From Helicoverpa zea (taxonomy: Eukaryota > Arthropoda > Insecta > Lepidoptera > Noctuidae): a stretch of 64,000 nt of DNA. Under the pieces are notes generated by a model, which saw nothing but the letters and a program-made list of their open reading frames with translations, searched no databases and was not told the DNA's origin. This document shows, in pieces, positions 20,722 through 32,349 of this stretch (positions within the stretch are counted from its first letter, which is position 1; each line of letters begins with the position of its first letter). The translations under genes and the position numbers were made by a program. The stretch is taken from the NCBI RefSeq assembly GCF_022581195.2, contig NC_061479.1, positions 5,890,001 through 5,954,000 of the forward strand, given 5' to 3'.

Positions 20722-21339
20722 GAGCTCCGAGAGAGAGTGCCGTTTCAAGGGATGAAAAGGGGCGGAGACACATCGAGGAAAATGCAGGAATTCGTTTTAT
20801 TAATTTTCCTCTCTCGTATGAGAATAAATGCCGGGATACCTATTACGGTGAATGTTGGAATTCTGATCAATAGGTCTTGGTAGGTATTCGGTATTGAAAA
20901 AGTATTTGCAAGATAATTTATGAATGGAATATAGGTACATCATTTTTGGATGAAAAGTATTGGTGTAGCCTGCTGCTATATGAGCCCAAACAAATCGTCG
21001 GCCGACTAAAAGTTTAGTAAAAACAAACAAAGAATATTTCCTCTTTATTATATAAGTATCTCGATTAGTATTGATCTCAATCATTACATTGTGTGCCCAT
21101 AGCTTTATATCCACGTTCAAAAGTTGTTTCAGTTTTATTAACTGAAAGCTAACTCCCGGTAATGGAGGTTTCAAACTTTCTTCCTGTTATTGATTAGAGG
21201 GAAAATCTTAGATTTTCACCGATATGGAGACGACAATTTTAGCGCTATTATATGTACTTACCTAGTATCGATTTCAGGAATTATTAGGAAGTGTTAGATA
21301 GCCCATTTTTCTAGGAAAGTTACATAAGTATAGGCTACT

Positions 21340-21520
21340 TTTTATCTAGGTGTTTGAAGTGGATCTCAGAAAGGTCCATAATTTACAGGTCCGATTTGAA
21401 AAATCCTTTCAGTATTAGACTGATAGTACTTAATTTCCTAAAGAACGAAGGCTATAGGCTATTTTATATCCGGATGCGCGTAAGTAGTTCCCTCGGGATG
21501 CGGGTGATTCTTCTAGCTAA
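21340..21520 (+). repeat. Helitron-like fragment
   Basis: GGTCCGATTTGAAAAATCCT, GAAGGCTATAGGCTATTTTA and AGTAGTTCCCTCGGGATGCG, then CTAGCTAAATAAAG. A related shorter stretch precedes it at 21290-21340 and another follows at about 21540-21650. Confidence 0.45.
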
Positions 21521-21914
21521 ATAAAGCTGCAGTTTGTTTGTTGTAACGGTTTGAACGCAGGAATTTACATAATATTTGCTGTTGTTATGTCCATATATCT
21601 AGGAAGCTACGTAGGCTTTTTATCCGGGTGCACGGAGTAATTCCCAGTAGCAGGCTACTTTCAAAATACTTATTTCTCTCCCAGTGTGACCGGAACTTAA
21701 CCGATGTCGTCACTCGCTAATCCGAGGTTGCTAAACGTGATCTAATTTGACACCCAGCGACATTTTGTGATGTCGTGTCGTTGTCGTGTCGTCGCCATTA
21801 TAAAAGTGAATCAAGACTTCTTTGGATTATTATTAAGTCCGAAATTAAAAACAGATTTGTTAAGTTTCCACAGTTTTATGCGATTGAAAAGGAACTCCCC
21901 AAATTGTGGACGAA

Positions 21915-22185
21915 TTGCATCTGCCTAGCGGCTCCCAACTGTGTTGGGGTCGGCTTCCAGTCGAACCAGATGCAGCTGAGTACTAGTGTGCCACTAGGAG
22001 CGACTGCCTATCTGAACTCCTCAACCGAGTTACCCGGACAACTCGATACTTACTCCTTCAAGACTGGTTGTCAAACCTTCTGGCTTCAGACTACCCGTAA
22101 CGACTGCCAAAGATGTTCAAATTACAGCCGGGACCCACGAATTTAACGTGCCTTCTGAAATACGGTACCTGTCCCTGAACAATTA
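21915..22185 (-). repeat. SINE-A, reverse copy
   Basis: Contains GTTGGGGTCGGCTTCCAGTC, GAGCGACTGCCTATCTGA and CCCGTAACGACTGCCAAAGA. The tRNA head is missing. The 123-codon ORF here is SINE-derived. Confidence 0.7.
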
Positions 22186-22189
22186 ATTA

Positions 22190-23880
22190 ATATCTAGGTA
22201 CAATTAATAGTTATCGTAGGTTAGTCGTGTCGTGATCGTCACTCAAAAATATCATAAATTCGTCTCAGTTTATGAATATTGCATGACATTGAGTTAAATC
22301 GTTAGCAGTCCTGTATATTGTATGTCCCAAATCTTATAGTAATCGTTATAATGTGAGAATACTCGTATACACTAACTGCTTTCCCTGGGTTTACCCGCAA
22401 CCAAAAAAAAATTACCAGTCTATTTTAATCGGTTAAGAAGTTTTGGCATAAAAGCACAACGTGTTGCATTGTAAAAATGTTTTATGCGTAAAAGTATTTT
22501 ACAATTGCGGAGGTCAGATATTGACCTACATAAGTAAATGTGGGCTCCATATAAAATATTCTTATATAGTAACTATTGTATTATTACAACTGTTGTATTA
22601 TTGCATTCATTTAGACTAGAAACCGACCGGGACATAGTCCAGGAGATAATTACTATACGTACTTATCTAATAAATAATAGTATGAAACTCAAAGAGTTAA
22701 TTTGTTCAGGAATTACTAAATTGATTTTAAAAGTTCTTTTAGTGATGGAAAGCCCATTTATTGAGGAACGCTTATTGGCTATTTTTTATCCGAAGTTTCC
22801 ACGGGACGGCGGTGAGTGAAACCGCTGTTGAAAGTTGGTACGCACATAAAATATTTTTTTAGACAAATCATAAGACTAGACCAATAGTTAAATACGCATA
22901 TAACACAGATTACCTTAATAGTTACAACTGCGTATGACTCTACCTCGCTGCGTGTTGGCAGAACTCAACGCCACGAGGTGATTGAAAGGAGAATATATTA
23001 CTATCATTATCATCATCATTTATATTCCGTATTGGATCAACCCGTGACTTCTAGTACTTGATATTAATCAATGAAGTAGTTTATTGTTTATGTTCAGTTC
23101 CTAGAAAAAGATACGATATGTTTTTCTTATTCCTAAATTCTGCACCCTAAAGGTTTTGGAAGTAAGCTGCCGACTGCAAGTACGGTGACTTTATGAAATC
23201 GGTCGATAGCTGGAGGTGATTTCATATAAATACAGTAGGTATATAAGCCAGTTAGTGCAGCTGCGATGGTTGTTGTTGTCACCTCGCTTCCTTCATAGCT
23301 TAAGAGTAAAATTAAACTATGTATTATAGTAATCTGTGGTAAAATGGTGACCCAATTACAAGGACAATATCTGTATATCCTGCGTCCCGCGTCCCGTAAA
23401 ATCTGTCACCAGGCTCTAAAATGTCTCATGCATGAACCATGATAGTTAGAAAGACAGTCGAGTTTTTCCCAAATGCAATAATATCTGTTGATGATATACC
23501 TAACAAAAAATATCTATGCATTTCTGGAATTATCTTTTGTACGAAATAAATGGATTTGAAGTTTTCATCAAATACTCCATTAATTACTCGTGCCATTTGG
23601 AATGTCTCGTGACTGCGCAATAACTGTTTTTCACCCCTTTCCCAAAAGGCCGAGGTCAGCAAATGGAGAAATGTTCTCAATTCAGATGTTTTTTTATTCA
23701 TAAATGTTGATTATTTCAGCACTTAATAGAAGCCAACTTCAGACCTCCAATGTTATCTGACTTTAATTGTAGTTAAAACAATTGTTATAAACAACCAGTT
23801 CGTTGTCTTGTGCAAATCTTTGTTTTCAAATGGATATATACAAAGAGAAACGTAAGGTGGTTTGTAGAGTAGGGTGAGAT
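22190..23880. other. Intergenic DNA with no supported gene
   Basis: Only short frames lacking family resemblance, codon bias or start context. The 91-codon minus frame at 23426-23701 is not recognisable and has no supporting neighbours. Confidence 0.5.
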
Positions 23881-23884
23881 AGAC

Positions 23885-24010
23885 TGTTTGTGTCCCCCGG
23901 CCGATTGTCGGTCACGGCGGCTGTTCTCATGTAATGAGATCAGCCAGCTATGCAGGGCATATTATAGTGCACGAGTATTTGCGCAGACAGAGATGGATTT
24001 AGTCGTAAAT
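23885..24010 (-). repeat. SINE-C, partial reverse copy
   Basis: GGTCACGGCGGCTGTTCTCA, TGAGATCAGCCAGC and GCATATTATAGTGCACG identify it; it breaks off after about 125 bases. Confidence 0.55.
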
Positions 24011-24523
24011 GATATGAAGGAGTGCCAGGTGTCCGACAGCAACGTTGAAAATAGAGCGGAGAGAAGTAGAAATTCCGGAAAGTTGGTCCCACCACGATGT
24101 GGGATGGGATATTACGAACGAGATAGATTTTTTATTAATTTGTTTTCGTCCGCATTCCGTGTTAAACTAGAGGTCTTCAGTTGGAATTCAGAATTTGAGT
24201 CCTCGTGGACAGGTCTTGCTGTCTTTGGTTCTTTCATTTTGATGTTGAGGGTATGATGAGACTATGAGACTACTAGAAGAAAAAATAAGAAAATAAAAAA
24301 AACCATTTGTTGGTTAAGTATCATTATTTATTAGCAATATTTAAACTTAAATAAATAGAATATAACATATACCCCACTTTTAATCCGGATTCGAAAGCGA
24401 GTGAAAATACTGGCGGAAGCTACTTAATCGAACTTTTTTATCCTAAGTGGCCAATAAAAATAAACGAAAAGCTCAAAACATCCTGTCGACCCATCCCATT
24501 TCTATAACACACGTCAATGCAGT

Positions 24524-24688
24524 TCAAAGTTCAAAAACTATCGGACGATAACTGCTACAAGCACCCCAAGCCACTGAACGAACGCACTTCGTATTTGGCA
24601 AGACGCCAATTTGGAACCCCTCCAGATTACATTTATAAGTCTGAAACAGTTCAGAATCATCTATTTCCCCGCACGGACGTTGTTCCAT
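24524..24688 (-). CDS. Hypothetical 54-aa protein
   Basis: An ATG at 24688 opens a 54-residue frame beginning MEQRPCGEIDDSELFQTYK and ending PIVFEL. An AATAAA for this strand lies about 190 bases downstream, near 24330. It has five cysteines, no membrane segment and no family I recognise. It faces away from the exon-like segment at 24780-24886, so the two could share a promoter; this is the main reason to list it. It may equally be chance or one exon of a longer gene. Confidence 0.22.
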   Translation of the reverse strand: MEQRPCGEIDDSELFQTYKCNLEGFQIGVLPNTKCVRSVAWGACSSYRPIVFEL

Positions 24689-24779
24689 AGTAAAAACAAC
24701 AAAAACAAACAAATAATAGAGCTTAAATCGATCATTTATTGGTTTCTAATCGATTTTGAGGTTATAATTTTGTAGTTTG

Positions 24780-24886
24780 ACGTTTGACAGGTGTCACTTT
24801 TCGCGCCTTTTTTTGATAGACAAAGACAAAGGTGATCTGTGGATTTGTTTTATTTTGGGCCGTCAGGTGGTGGAAAGGTAAGAAAT
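24780..24886 (+). other. Candidate untranslated first exon
   Basis: After a TTGACGTTTGACAGGTGTCA stretch, an ATG-free segment ends GGTGGTGGAAAG followed by a consensus GTAAGAAAT donor (24887). It would join onto the acceptor at 36031 of the ankyrin/SOCS gene as 5' UTR, but any downstream plus-strand gene could be its partner. Confidence 0.25.
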
Positions 24887-25489
24887 TTTTTGTCTATTTA
24901 TGTAATAGACTATTTTAGAATATTAGACATTTCTTAATTTACGTTTTTGTTTGTGTTTGATCAACTTTCTTTTGTTGTACGACTGTTATCTTTTGTTTGG
25001 CGGTACCTACCTTTGTTTACTGAATCTGCGACTGAGAGTTCGTAAATACGTGCGTTGTCCAATTAATTAATATTGTTACTTTTTAGTTAGAAAATAATTG
25101 TATCAGATTTATTTTTTTAATTCGGCGTACTATATATAATTTCGAAAATATTTTAGTTCCTACAATCCCTGTTTGCGCTTTAATTGTTTTTGCCTAACCT
25201 GTAATTAATTATTTATCTTTTACATAAAGGCAAATTGATTAAGAGTAATTTTTCATGAATGGAAAACTACCACGTATTGATTTGTTTTTGACAGAGGTCA
25301 GTGTCTCAAATAGTTATGACATGTGATCCAAAATGGCGGCTTGGCAATAAACAATTAATGTTAACGATAAATCCATCAGGGGAAGCTATTATTTTAATTA
25401 ATTAAGGTAATTAATAATTGGAAAAGTAGTTCGAAGTAACAGCCGCATAGATCGGTCATAAAGTTAAGCTACATTATTCCGTGTCGAGT

Positions 25490-25665
25490 TCCTCCGTGTA
25501 TCGGAAGGCACTTTAAATTGCTGAGTCCCGGCTGTCATTTGAACATCTTTGACAGTCGTTACGGGTAGTCAGAAGCCAGACAGTCCGACAACCAGTCTTT
25601 ACAAAGGGGTACTGGGTTGCGCAGGTAATTGAGTTGAGGAGGTCGGATGGGCAGATATTACGGGC
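25490..25665 (+). repeat. SINE-A, 3' half
   Basis: CCGGCTGTCATTTGAACATC, CAGTCGTTACGGGTAGTCAG, then GGTAATTGAGTTGAGGAGGT. The 68-codon minus ORF lies inside it. Confidence 0.65.
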
Positions 25666-25669
25666 GCTA

Positions 25670-26480
25670 TACTGTAGGGAAAATGTATCTTGGGGTGTAT
25701 ATTTATCTAGAAAATACATGGTTTTAACCTCGGTGACGCTTTTAACGACGTCAAAGCTTACTGTATATTAATAATTGGCAATATCAGAGTAATTATTTTG
25801 ATTTAAAACGAGCGGCTTCAATGGAAACAAATGCGTGGGTTTTGTTTGTAAATATTTACTGCACGGCCAAGTTTCTGTTGTCAGAACTATTTTAGACTTT
25901 CATGCTTTTGATCATTCACTTAGTCTTGTTATTTTCTGCTTTCTAAACGAAGCTTTTGCGGATTTTAAGCGCGTATACGCTTTTTATTACGCCTGACTGC
26001 CTAACACATTCAGCGCAAAAACTTGAAGAGGAATATCAGGTGTCATCGTTTGTATCTACCTATCCCTAGTTTTCGATTGTTTGTTGTCTGTCACTGTGAC
26101 GCACACCGCATGTATCTCGTGGTGAACTCGCTCTAGCAAACAGTCAAACATTGCGTGCGAACATTGATTTCTACAATGTCCGCGAAACTGCAACCGCCTA
26201 CACCGTGCGCGAACACATGCTAGCTGTGGACTCGCGACATAGCGTACATATTTCGGTGAAATCTTTACATAACAATACATGCTTTTAGATATTTTGTAAA
26301 CAAAGAGGAAGTTGTAAATCTTGGTTACCACTCACTTATATTGGAATTGTTTTCTAGACCGGAAACAACTCAATTAGCTCACAACAATAGCTTTTCTTAG
26401 TTTTTCCGGTGTGTCCTTAAAATGTAACAAAATGCGTACCTTATACCACTTATACTCTTGTTTACAAAGTCTTCTGAAAT
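25670..26480. other. Intergenic DNA with no supported gene
   Basis: Short unrecognised frames only, including a 91-codon minus frame at 26056-26331. Confidence 0.45.
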
Positions 26481-26487
26481 AAGTGTG

Positions 26488-26630
26488 GATTGTTCGCGCG
26501 AGTTACCGCGGCGCTGGTACATAAAGGGCTTAAGAAGGAACGTGGTGGGATTTAGTCAGTAAGAGTCTGACACTCCCTCATGCTGCACCCACAGCGGGAG
26601 GGGTAATTTGATGATGACCCATCTCTGAAA
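26488..26630 (+). repeat. Dispersed repeat family D, copy 3
   Basis: Longest copy: GGATTGTTCGCGCGAGTTAC through AGAAGGAACGTGGTGGG and GCTGCACCCACAGCGGGAGG. Confidence 0.65.
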
Positions 26631-27321
26631 AAAAGGTGTAGGTAGGCAACCTACTTTGATGTTTATTACTATATTTCTATGTTTTCCTAAAATTATTTGT
26701 GGACACCTAAAATAAAAGATTCCAATGTCTTGAGAACCTCCTCCCTACTTTGAAGTCGGTCAAAAAGTATATACCCACTTTACCCTTTCAAAACTTTTAC
26801 CTACATCTTCAAAATTTCTAGAACATCCAAATTAACCTCTATAAACCTCAATAAATTCACAAAAACAAACTACACAGACATATTTGGAAGATATTCATGC
26901 TGCGCGCGCGCAAAGAGGTCATTGTCGAGGTTCCCGCCTAAATATAGACGCCATCTTGTTCTGTAGCCGCTATTAATGACGCGTCGGCTTCAATACACTG
27001 AAATTACTGCTTTATTTCTTTAATTGTACTATCTATACTAATTCAGTAAAGCGGAAACATCTTTTTATAATTTAAATAGATAGATTATTCTTTATTGTAC
27101 ACCAAGATAATTAACAATTACAACACAGGACATCACAACACGCAAAGAACAGTACAATTGGCAGTCTTATCTTATCAAATCAAATCAAATCTCTTTATTT
27201 TCAGGCTGCATAGGCCCATAGATATATACCTTAAAGACTAACATACATAATATATTATACAAACATTGTTAGTACATAAAAAACTTAAATCTATGTTAGT
27301 AACACTTCCCTACGCACTATG

Positions 27322-27462
27322 TCACTCTGTGCGGTTCTGTGGCACTTGTCCGCGGAAGCGACGGAACACCACGCCCTGTGGCCAGAAGTTCTCGTCCAAC
27401 ACGAGGTACAGGAAACACGTCGGTACTCGCACCACGAACGCCTTGAAGTTATCAATTGGAGT
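27322..27462 (-). pseudogene. C-terminal remnant of a retroelement ORF1 (FP-like domain)
   Basis: A minus frame of about 46 codons ends in TGA at 27322. It contains FKAFVVRVPTCFL, then LDENFWPQGVVFRRF, the FWP-x-GV-x-xR-x-F pattern seen at the C-terminus of FP-domain proteins encoded by lepidopteran retroelements and related to baculovirus FP. The frame is closed upstream by TAA, so only the end remains. Next to it, 27180-27260 has the CAAATCAAATCTCTTTATTT text common at LINE 3' ends. The longer ORFs in other frames over this stretch are shadows. The family call is from memory and tentative. Confidence 0.4.
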
Positions 27463-27483
27463 TTATCTGTAGAAGTTCTACTA

Positions 27484-27524
27484 CGTTTTTCATTGTGTTC
27501 TACAGTAGAACACAATGAAAAACG
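27484..27524. repeat. Perfect 41-bp palindrome
   Basis: CGTTTTTCATTGTGTTCTAC, a single A at 27504, then the exact reverse complement (27505-27524). It directly follows the ORF1 remnant. Confidence 0.9.
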
Positions 27525-28130
27525 GGCAGCTTAGGGTGTACATGTTTGTATCTCATCATATTTGCCTTATTTCATCATATGTCATTATGTATATTTGTTT
27601 GTACCCTAAAGGCTCCGAAACGAATTCACCGATTTACAAAATCTTCTACTGTTGATAAGTACTCTACTCTTCCCGAGTAACATAGGCTATATTTTATTTG
27701 GAAAAGGAAAAAGTAAAATGTAGGTACATAAGTACTAATATTATACAAAGGAAGAGATCCTTTGCTTGTTTGAAGGCACATTTATTTTTTTAATGTAAGA
27801 TATCCCATCTTTAGAGGAAGGTTGTAGGCTACTTTTTCTTCGAGTGCATGGAGTATACTATTTTCTCCTAAGTACACCGAAGATGTACTGCACTTGCACC
27901 GATAATTTCATTTCAATGAATGACTGATTAATCAAACGAATTTCAATTCAATCCATCACTCATCGCTCAATTCTGCTTACTACAACCAAATTACAATGAA
28001 TTGAAACAACAAATCACGTGTGACAGTCTCAATGAAACGAGATCAATCAAAGAAAATAAATCAATTAATTCATTGACGTGTAGACGCTGTAACAAGGTCG
28101 CGTCGTGCAGTGCAAACACGGAGTAAAGAA

Positions 28131-28154
28131 AAATGAGCGGAGATGCCATAATGC
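28131..28154 (+). other. Candidate short first coding exon or uORF (MSGDAIMQ)
   Basis: AAAAATGAGC opens eight codons ending CAG, followed by a GTAGGT donor. It lies after an initiator-like GTGCAGTGC (about 28105). If spliced to the acceptor at 36031 it would read into TGA three bases before the ankyrin/SOCS ATG, making it an upstream ORF; with any phase-0 exon it could instead be a true start. No partner is proven. Confidence 0.22.
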
Positions 28155-28444
28155 AGGTAGGTCAGGCGCCTTCTTTTAGGTCAAATACGTACGATGGGCA
28201 TGACTGAGACGATCAGTTACGAGTGAATTTATTAAAAATTCTAGTTCTTTGAGAAATTTGTCAATGGTTTTAGGTACCTACAGAAAAAAAAATGGGACCA
28301 AAGAAAGCGTAAAAGGGCGGAGATAGTAGCGTTCCTCGTCCCACCCTCACCCGCATTTTGTCGCGCTACTTTCTTAGGAGATTTTCCGTTATGGCACCTC
28401 CGCTAGTCATTTAGTGATCCATGAGGGCAACTGTCAAACCAGCG

Positions 28445-28458
28445 GTTGCTATGGCAAC
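28445..28458. promoter_or_regulatory. X-box-like RFX site
   Basis: GTTGCTATGGCAAC fits RYYNYY-(1-3)-RRNRAC in every position. RFX factors use such sites in cilium and sensory-neuron genes. No adjacent gene is evident, so function is unknown. Confidence 0.35.
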
Positions 28459-28785
28459 ATGCGCGTGATTGGCAGAGAAATCGAGTTGTGGACGTTGGCT
28501 ATAACCTTGTAGCGTCGTCATATGAAATTGTTGTCGTACGTCAAATTAGAGCGATAGTTTTATTGCTAAGGTGTTGTTTATAAGTGTGAATACATTTTAT
28601 TATGTATATCCAATACATATAAACTACATGTTTGTTTGTTTGAGTTGTCTGTTTACCTTGACTAATTGGCACGTGTAAGTTCAAATCTGTAGATATATTA
28701 CTACAAATGATTAGTGAAATATTATTGTCATTTAGTTTTACAAGAATTTTACAAAAAAAGTCAAAATCAGCACCTGTCAATCTTT

Positions 28786-28912
28786 TTCCCAACTATGTTG
28801 TGGTCGGCTTTCAGTCTAACCGGATGCCGCTGAGTACTAGTGTGCCACAAGGAGCGACTGCCTATCTGACCTCCTCAACCCAGTTACCCGGGCAACCCAA
28901 TATACCATTAAG
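28786..28912 (-). repeat. SINE-A, reverse 3' part
   Basis: CTATGTTGTGGTCGGCTTTC, CACAAGGAGCGACTGCC and CCCAGTTACCCGGGCAACCC. The 114-codon ORF here starts outside and runs through the SINE. Confidence 0.65.
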
Positions 28913-28919
28913 TAATATT

Positions 28920-30405
28920 CCTTTATCGTCAGAAATTGGATCATTGCCCGCTCATGGCAACAGGTACAAAATCCATCACTTTCAGACTAGCCATTATCTA
29001 ATCGAGATTGCAAGAAAGTGCATCTCTTCATACTTGACTAGTAGAAAATAAAACTCCTCTTGGAAATCGGTTAAAAAGTGTTTTTTTCGGTGGTAAAATG
29101 TCTTGGGCGCACGTGGAATTAGCATGGACATGTATGTATAAATTAATCATCTTCATCTGCCTAGCGTTTTCCCAACTATGCTGATGTAATTTTAAAGCCA
29201 TCTTAACGATTTATTGGACCTCTAAGACCCCTTTGAATACTGGTCATCTTCTGCTTATCGTGTGTGTCAGAATTATCTCGAAACCATCTGACGGTCTTTA
29301 ACACAGATATAATGTCCATTTAGCATCCTCTTCTGCCCTTATCCCAATTTTCATTTTACATTTATGGTGTCTTCTCCATGCTTCTCTATCTCACATCTTT
29401 TCAAGTCCAGTCTCTTTCCAGCCATATCGTCTTCGACACAATTCATTCATCGTGTCTTCGGTTTCGGTCCTCCTCTTTCTCTATATCCATTCACATTCTA
29501 ACTCAAGACCTATGCCCATTCAATCTTCATTACATTATACTTAACTTCTGAAAAGGAAATACCAAATCATAAAAAAAATTTCATCGGCTTCTCATGCATA
29601 CAAACGTAATACTCGCAAGAATCTACCGAGATCAACAGTCGTTTGGCTGATCAAACTATAATACAGTCCAATAAATGTACCATCTATAATCTATCCATAT
29701 CATATCGATAGACTATTGGATTACTGACAAAAATTAATCAATTTCGTAACTTTCTTGATAACAAGTCCGTTGGTACACGCCCACATCATTTTTGGGATGG
29801 CAAGGTAATTGCCAAAATGTTGCTATGCATAATAGTTAGCTGCAGCTGTAGTGTACTGTTTTTCATTCACTAATTTTGATTTCAATTCATTCAAGTTATA
29901 TATAGCACACAAGTATAACATACAAGTATTACGAGTCAATCTTGCTCCTCAAGAGATGCTGAGATATGATAAAATGTTTCGAACTTTTGTCAAATCAGAT
30001 GACGATTGTATTTCCTTAGTATGACTCCATAGACTATTACAACCTTTAGATTATAATAGAATATATCTCAAACAATGTATGATGTCTATTAACTGAGTTT
30101 AAAATTATTACACCGCCACAATACGCCTCTTAATGAATTTGCGTATATGGATGACATACGTCGATTAAATTTTTATCGTTAGGTACTCGGATTGGACAAC
30201 TAATTGAGGCAAGCCCCATCCATAGTTTTTATTATTCTTCACGTAAATACCTTTCTAATGAAATATCATACGTTACTGTTGGTTGGACCAAATCCCATAG
30301 ATACAACTTGCCTATTGTCCTTAACAAAAGGGTGCGAAAAATAGTGTATCGAAAAAGTTATATCAGTGGTAGATATAGACTATTTAACGAGGTAGGCTAG
30401 AAATA
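28920..30405. other. Intergenic, partly repeat-like
   Basis: The stretch 29340-29500, with TTTCCAGCCATATCGTCTTC and GTCTTCGGTTTCGGTCCTCC, has the wording of a dispersed moth repeat that I cannot classify. The rest holds nothing I can support. Confidence 0.4.
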
Positions 30406-30440
30406 AGAAAGAAAGAAAGAAAAATTATTTATTGAAACAA
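30405..30440. repeat. (GAAA)n microsatellite
   Basis: AAGAAAGAAAGAAAGAAAAA next to TTATTTATTG, which may be an inverted retroelement tail. Another GAAA-rich run is at 31319-31342. Confidence 0.7.
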
Positions 30441-30962
30441 GTCACATGCGCATAGAAATAAAAAATATAAAAGTAACAAAAGGTTGCGCCAAATAGGTCC
30501 AATTCAGCATTATGCCAGACAGCTAGTGTCTGACGCTGGTTTTTAACTTTATGAGGAGTTGCGGGTGTCGATCGGTATGAAATGATTAATGCTCTGGCTA
30601 TTGGCTACTCTTTATCCGGGTGCAAGACCGGGTGCCTATATTAGACATCCCTAACCTTGAAAGTTCACAGACGTTTCCCAGAAATACTCAGTCATGAAAA
30701 AACTAGCACCAACCGCGAATTTTTCTAAGAAAATTATCCTAAAAGTTTCTTTAAATAAACGCTCTACCTTGAATCTAGATTATCACCAAAAAGTACGCAT
30801 TTTCCCAGTTGGAACTATCCCAAAATTGACACAAAAACCAGCGTATTTTGACCTTAAAATCACGCGAGATATTTGCAAAATACAAAAGAGAGAAGGGTCT
30901 AGAAAGTCTGGTATATAATATAGGTCATTGATACTTTTCCCTGTTTTGTGTTTATCGAACAA

Positions 30963-31125
30963 CTAGCCGTTCTCACCCACGTGCCTTGAGAACTACCGCT
31001 CGTACCGGGATAAAACATAGCCTATGTTACTCGGAAAGAGTGTAGCTTTCCAACGGTGAAAAATTGTTCAAATCGGTACAGTGGTTTCGGAGCTTTTAGG
31101 GTACAAATAAAAAGAATAAACTGAA
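30963..31125 (-). repeat. Helitron-like element, reverse copy
   Basis: On the minus strand: GTACCCTAAAAGCTCCGAAA, AGCTACACTCTTTCCGAGTA, ATCCCGGTACGAGCGGTAGT, ending CTAG at 30963 followed by T. Same family as 32159-32349. Confidence 0.5.
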
Positions 31126-31353
31126 GATAGATGGAGCCACGTGCGTCTGTGTTTACAAACATTGTGCGCACTACAGAGATGTTATTTTTGATTTTCGCCC
31201 ACGATAAAATTCAGGCAGATCGGGGAATTTTATTGTACAGGTTTTACGACTGTTTTTGCACGTTTCAATGACTTCTACATAGTTTGTTTGTGTTATTGTG
31301 TGAAATGGATCGATTTTTCAAAGAAAGAGAAAGAAAGAAACCGTGGCTTTGAT

Positions 31354-31430
31354 AAATACAGGGCTTAAGAAGGAACATCTGGCATTCCTTTACGCTGCAC
31401 CCACAGTGGGGGCCATTTGATGATTTCCCA
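31354..31430 (+). repeat. Dispersed repeat family D, copy 4 (partial)
   Basis: ACAGGGCTTAAGAAGGAACA and GCTGCACCCACAGTGGGGGC remain; the GC-rich core is lost. Confidence 0.5.
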
Positions 31431-32158
31431 ATGAAATAAATGATACGAAATATGTACTTATGAAGTAACTAGGTATTAAATATCTGCGTAGGACAAATCT
31501 AGAGTCTTACAAAGATGTTTTCAGTTGATTCAATGAACTTAAACAAAAACAACCAAATAAATGTCATCTCATTTAAATCGTAACATAAATTGTATTAATT
31601 CTCGTTCATTCTTTGAGTAACAAATAATTCATTACAAACTCTTGTGACTTCGAGGAAACTCCCTGACGGAATTGGCGCGAAAATTGTGCCTTTCCCGCGT
31701 TTTTGGAACGCGGCCATCTTGAATTTTCCTTTTAAATAAGCGATGGTAATGTCTCCAGACAGCCTGGTGAGATATTGGCAATAATAAAATGAGAAATGAG
31801 GTTTTAGGAGATTCATATTTTATTCTAACGGGTATTAATAATTTTGTTTTTTATGCGTAAAACTGGACAGACGGATTTTATTGACCTTGTGTAGCAATGT
31901 CAGAATTCATTCTATCTATCTCCAGACGATGTTTATATCAATTTAAAGAACGAAACTGCTGCGCAATACATAAGATACTAAACAGCCTTGATTTTCTAGA
32001 AAACAGATTTTTCACTTTTCTGTTTTTTCACAATTAACTTACACAAACTTTCTTCGTTTTCATTTTTGACAGGGACTTGGGACAAGGCTAGGCAGATGAT
32101 GTTTGTCTTTGTCAGATAGGTAGGCACGTCAATGACGTGTCGTATCCTATTTATTGTA

Positions 32159-32349
32159 TCTATACTGATAAAATAAAGAGGAATCATTTTTGGTTTGTAC
32201 CCTAAAGGCTCCGAAACTACTGAACCGATTTTAAAAATTCTTTCACTGTTGGAAAGCTACACTCTTCCCGAGTAACATAGGCTACATTTTATCCCGGTAC
32301 GGGCAGTAGTTCCCACGGGACGAAGGCGAATTCCCGGGGAAAAAGCTAG
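32159..32349 (+). mobile_element. Non-autonomous Helitron-like element (191 bp)
   Basis: Begins TCTATACTGATAAAATAAAG and ends AAAAGCTAG. It is flanked by A on the left and T on the right, the AT target typical of Helitrons. The 3' side has GTACGGGCAGTAGTTCCCAC. It resembles the small Helitron-like elements described from Lepidoptera (LEP1 type). No protein. Confidence 0.6.

Noticed and set aside
31595..31816. Minus frame starting MAAFQKRGKG with AAGATGGCCGC and an E2F-like TTGGCGCGAA nearby
   Set aside because: Good start context, but the 40-residue peptide is unrecognised and no exon, donor or poly(A) signal supports it.
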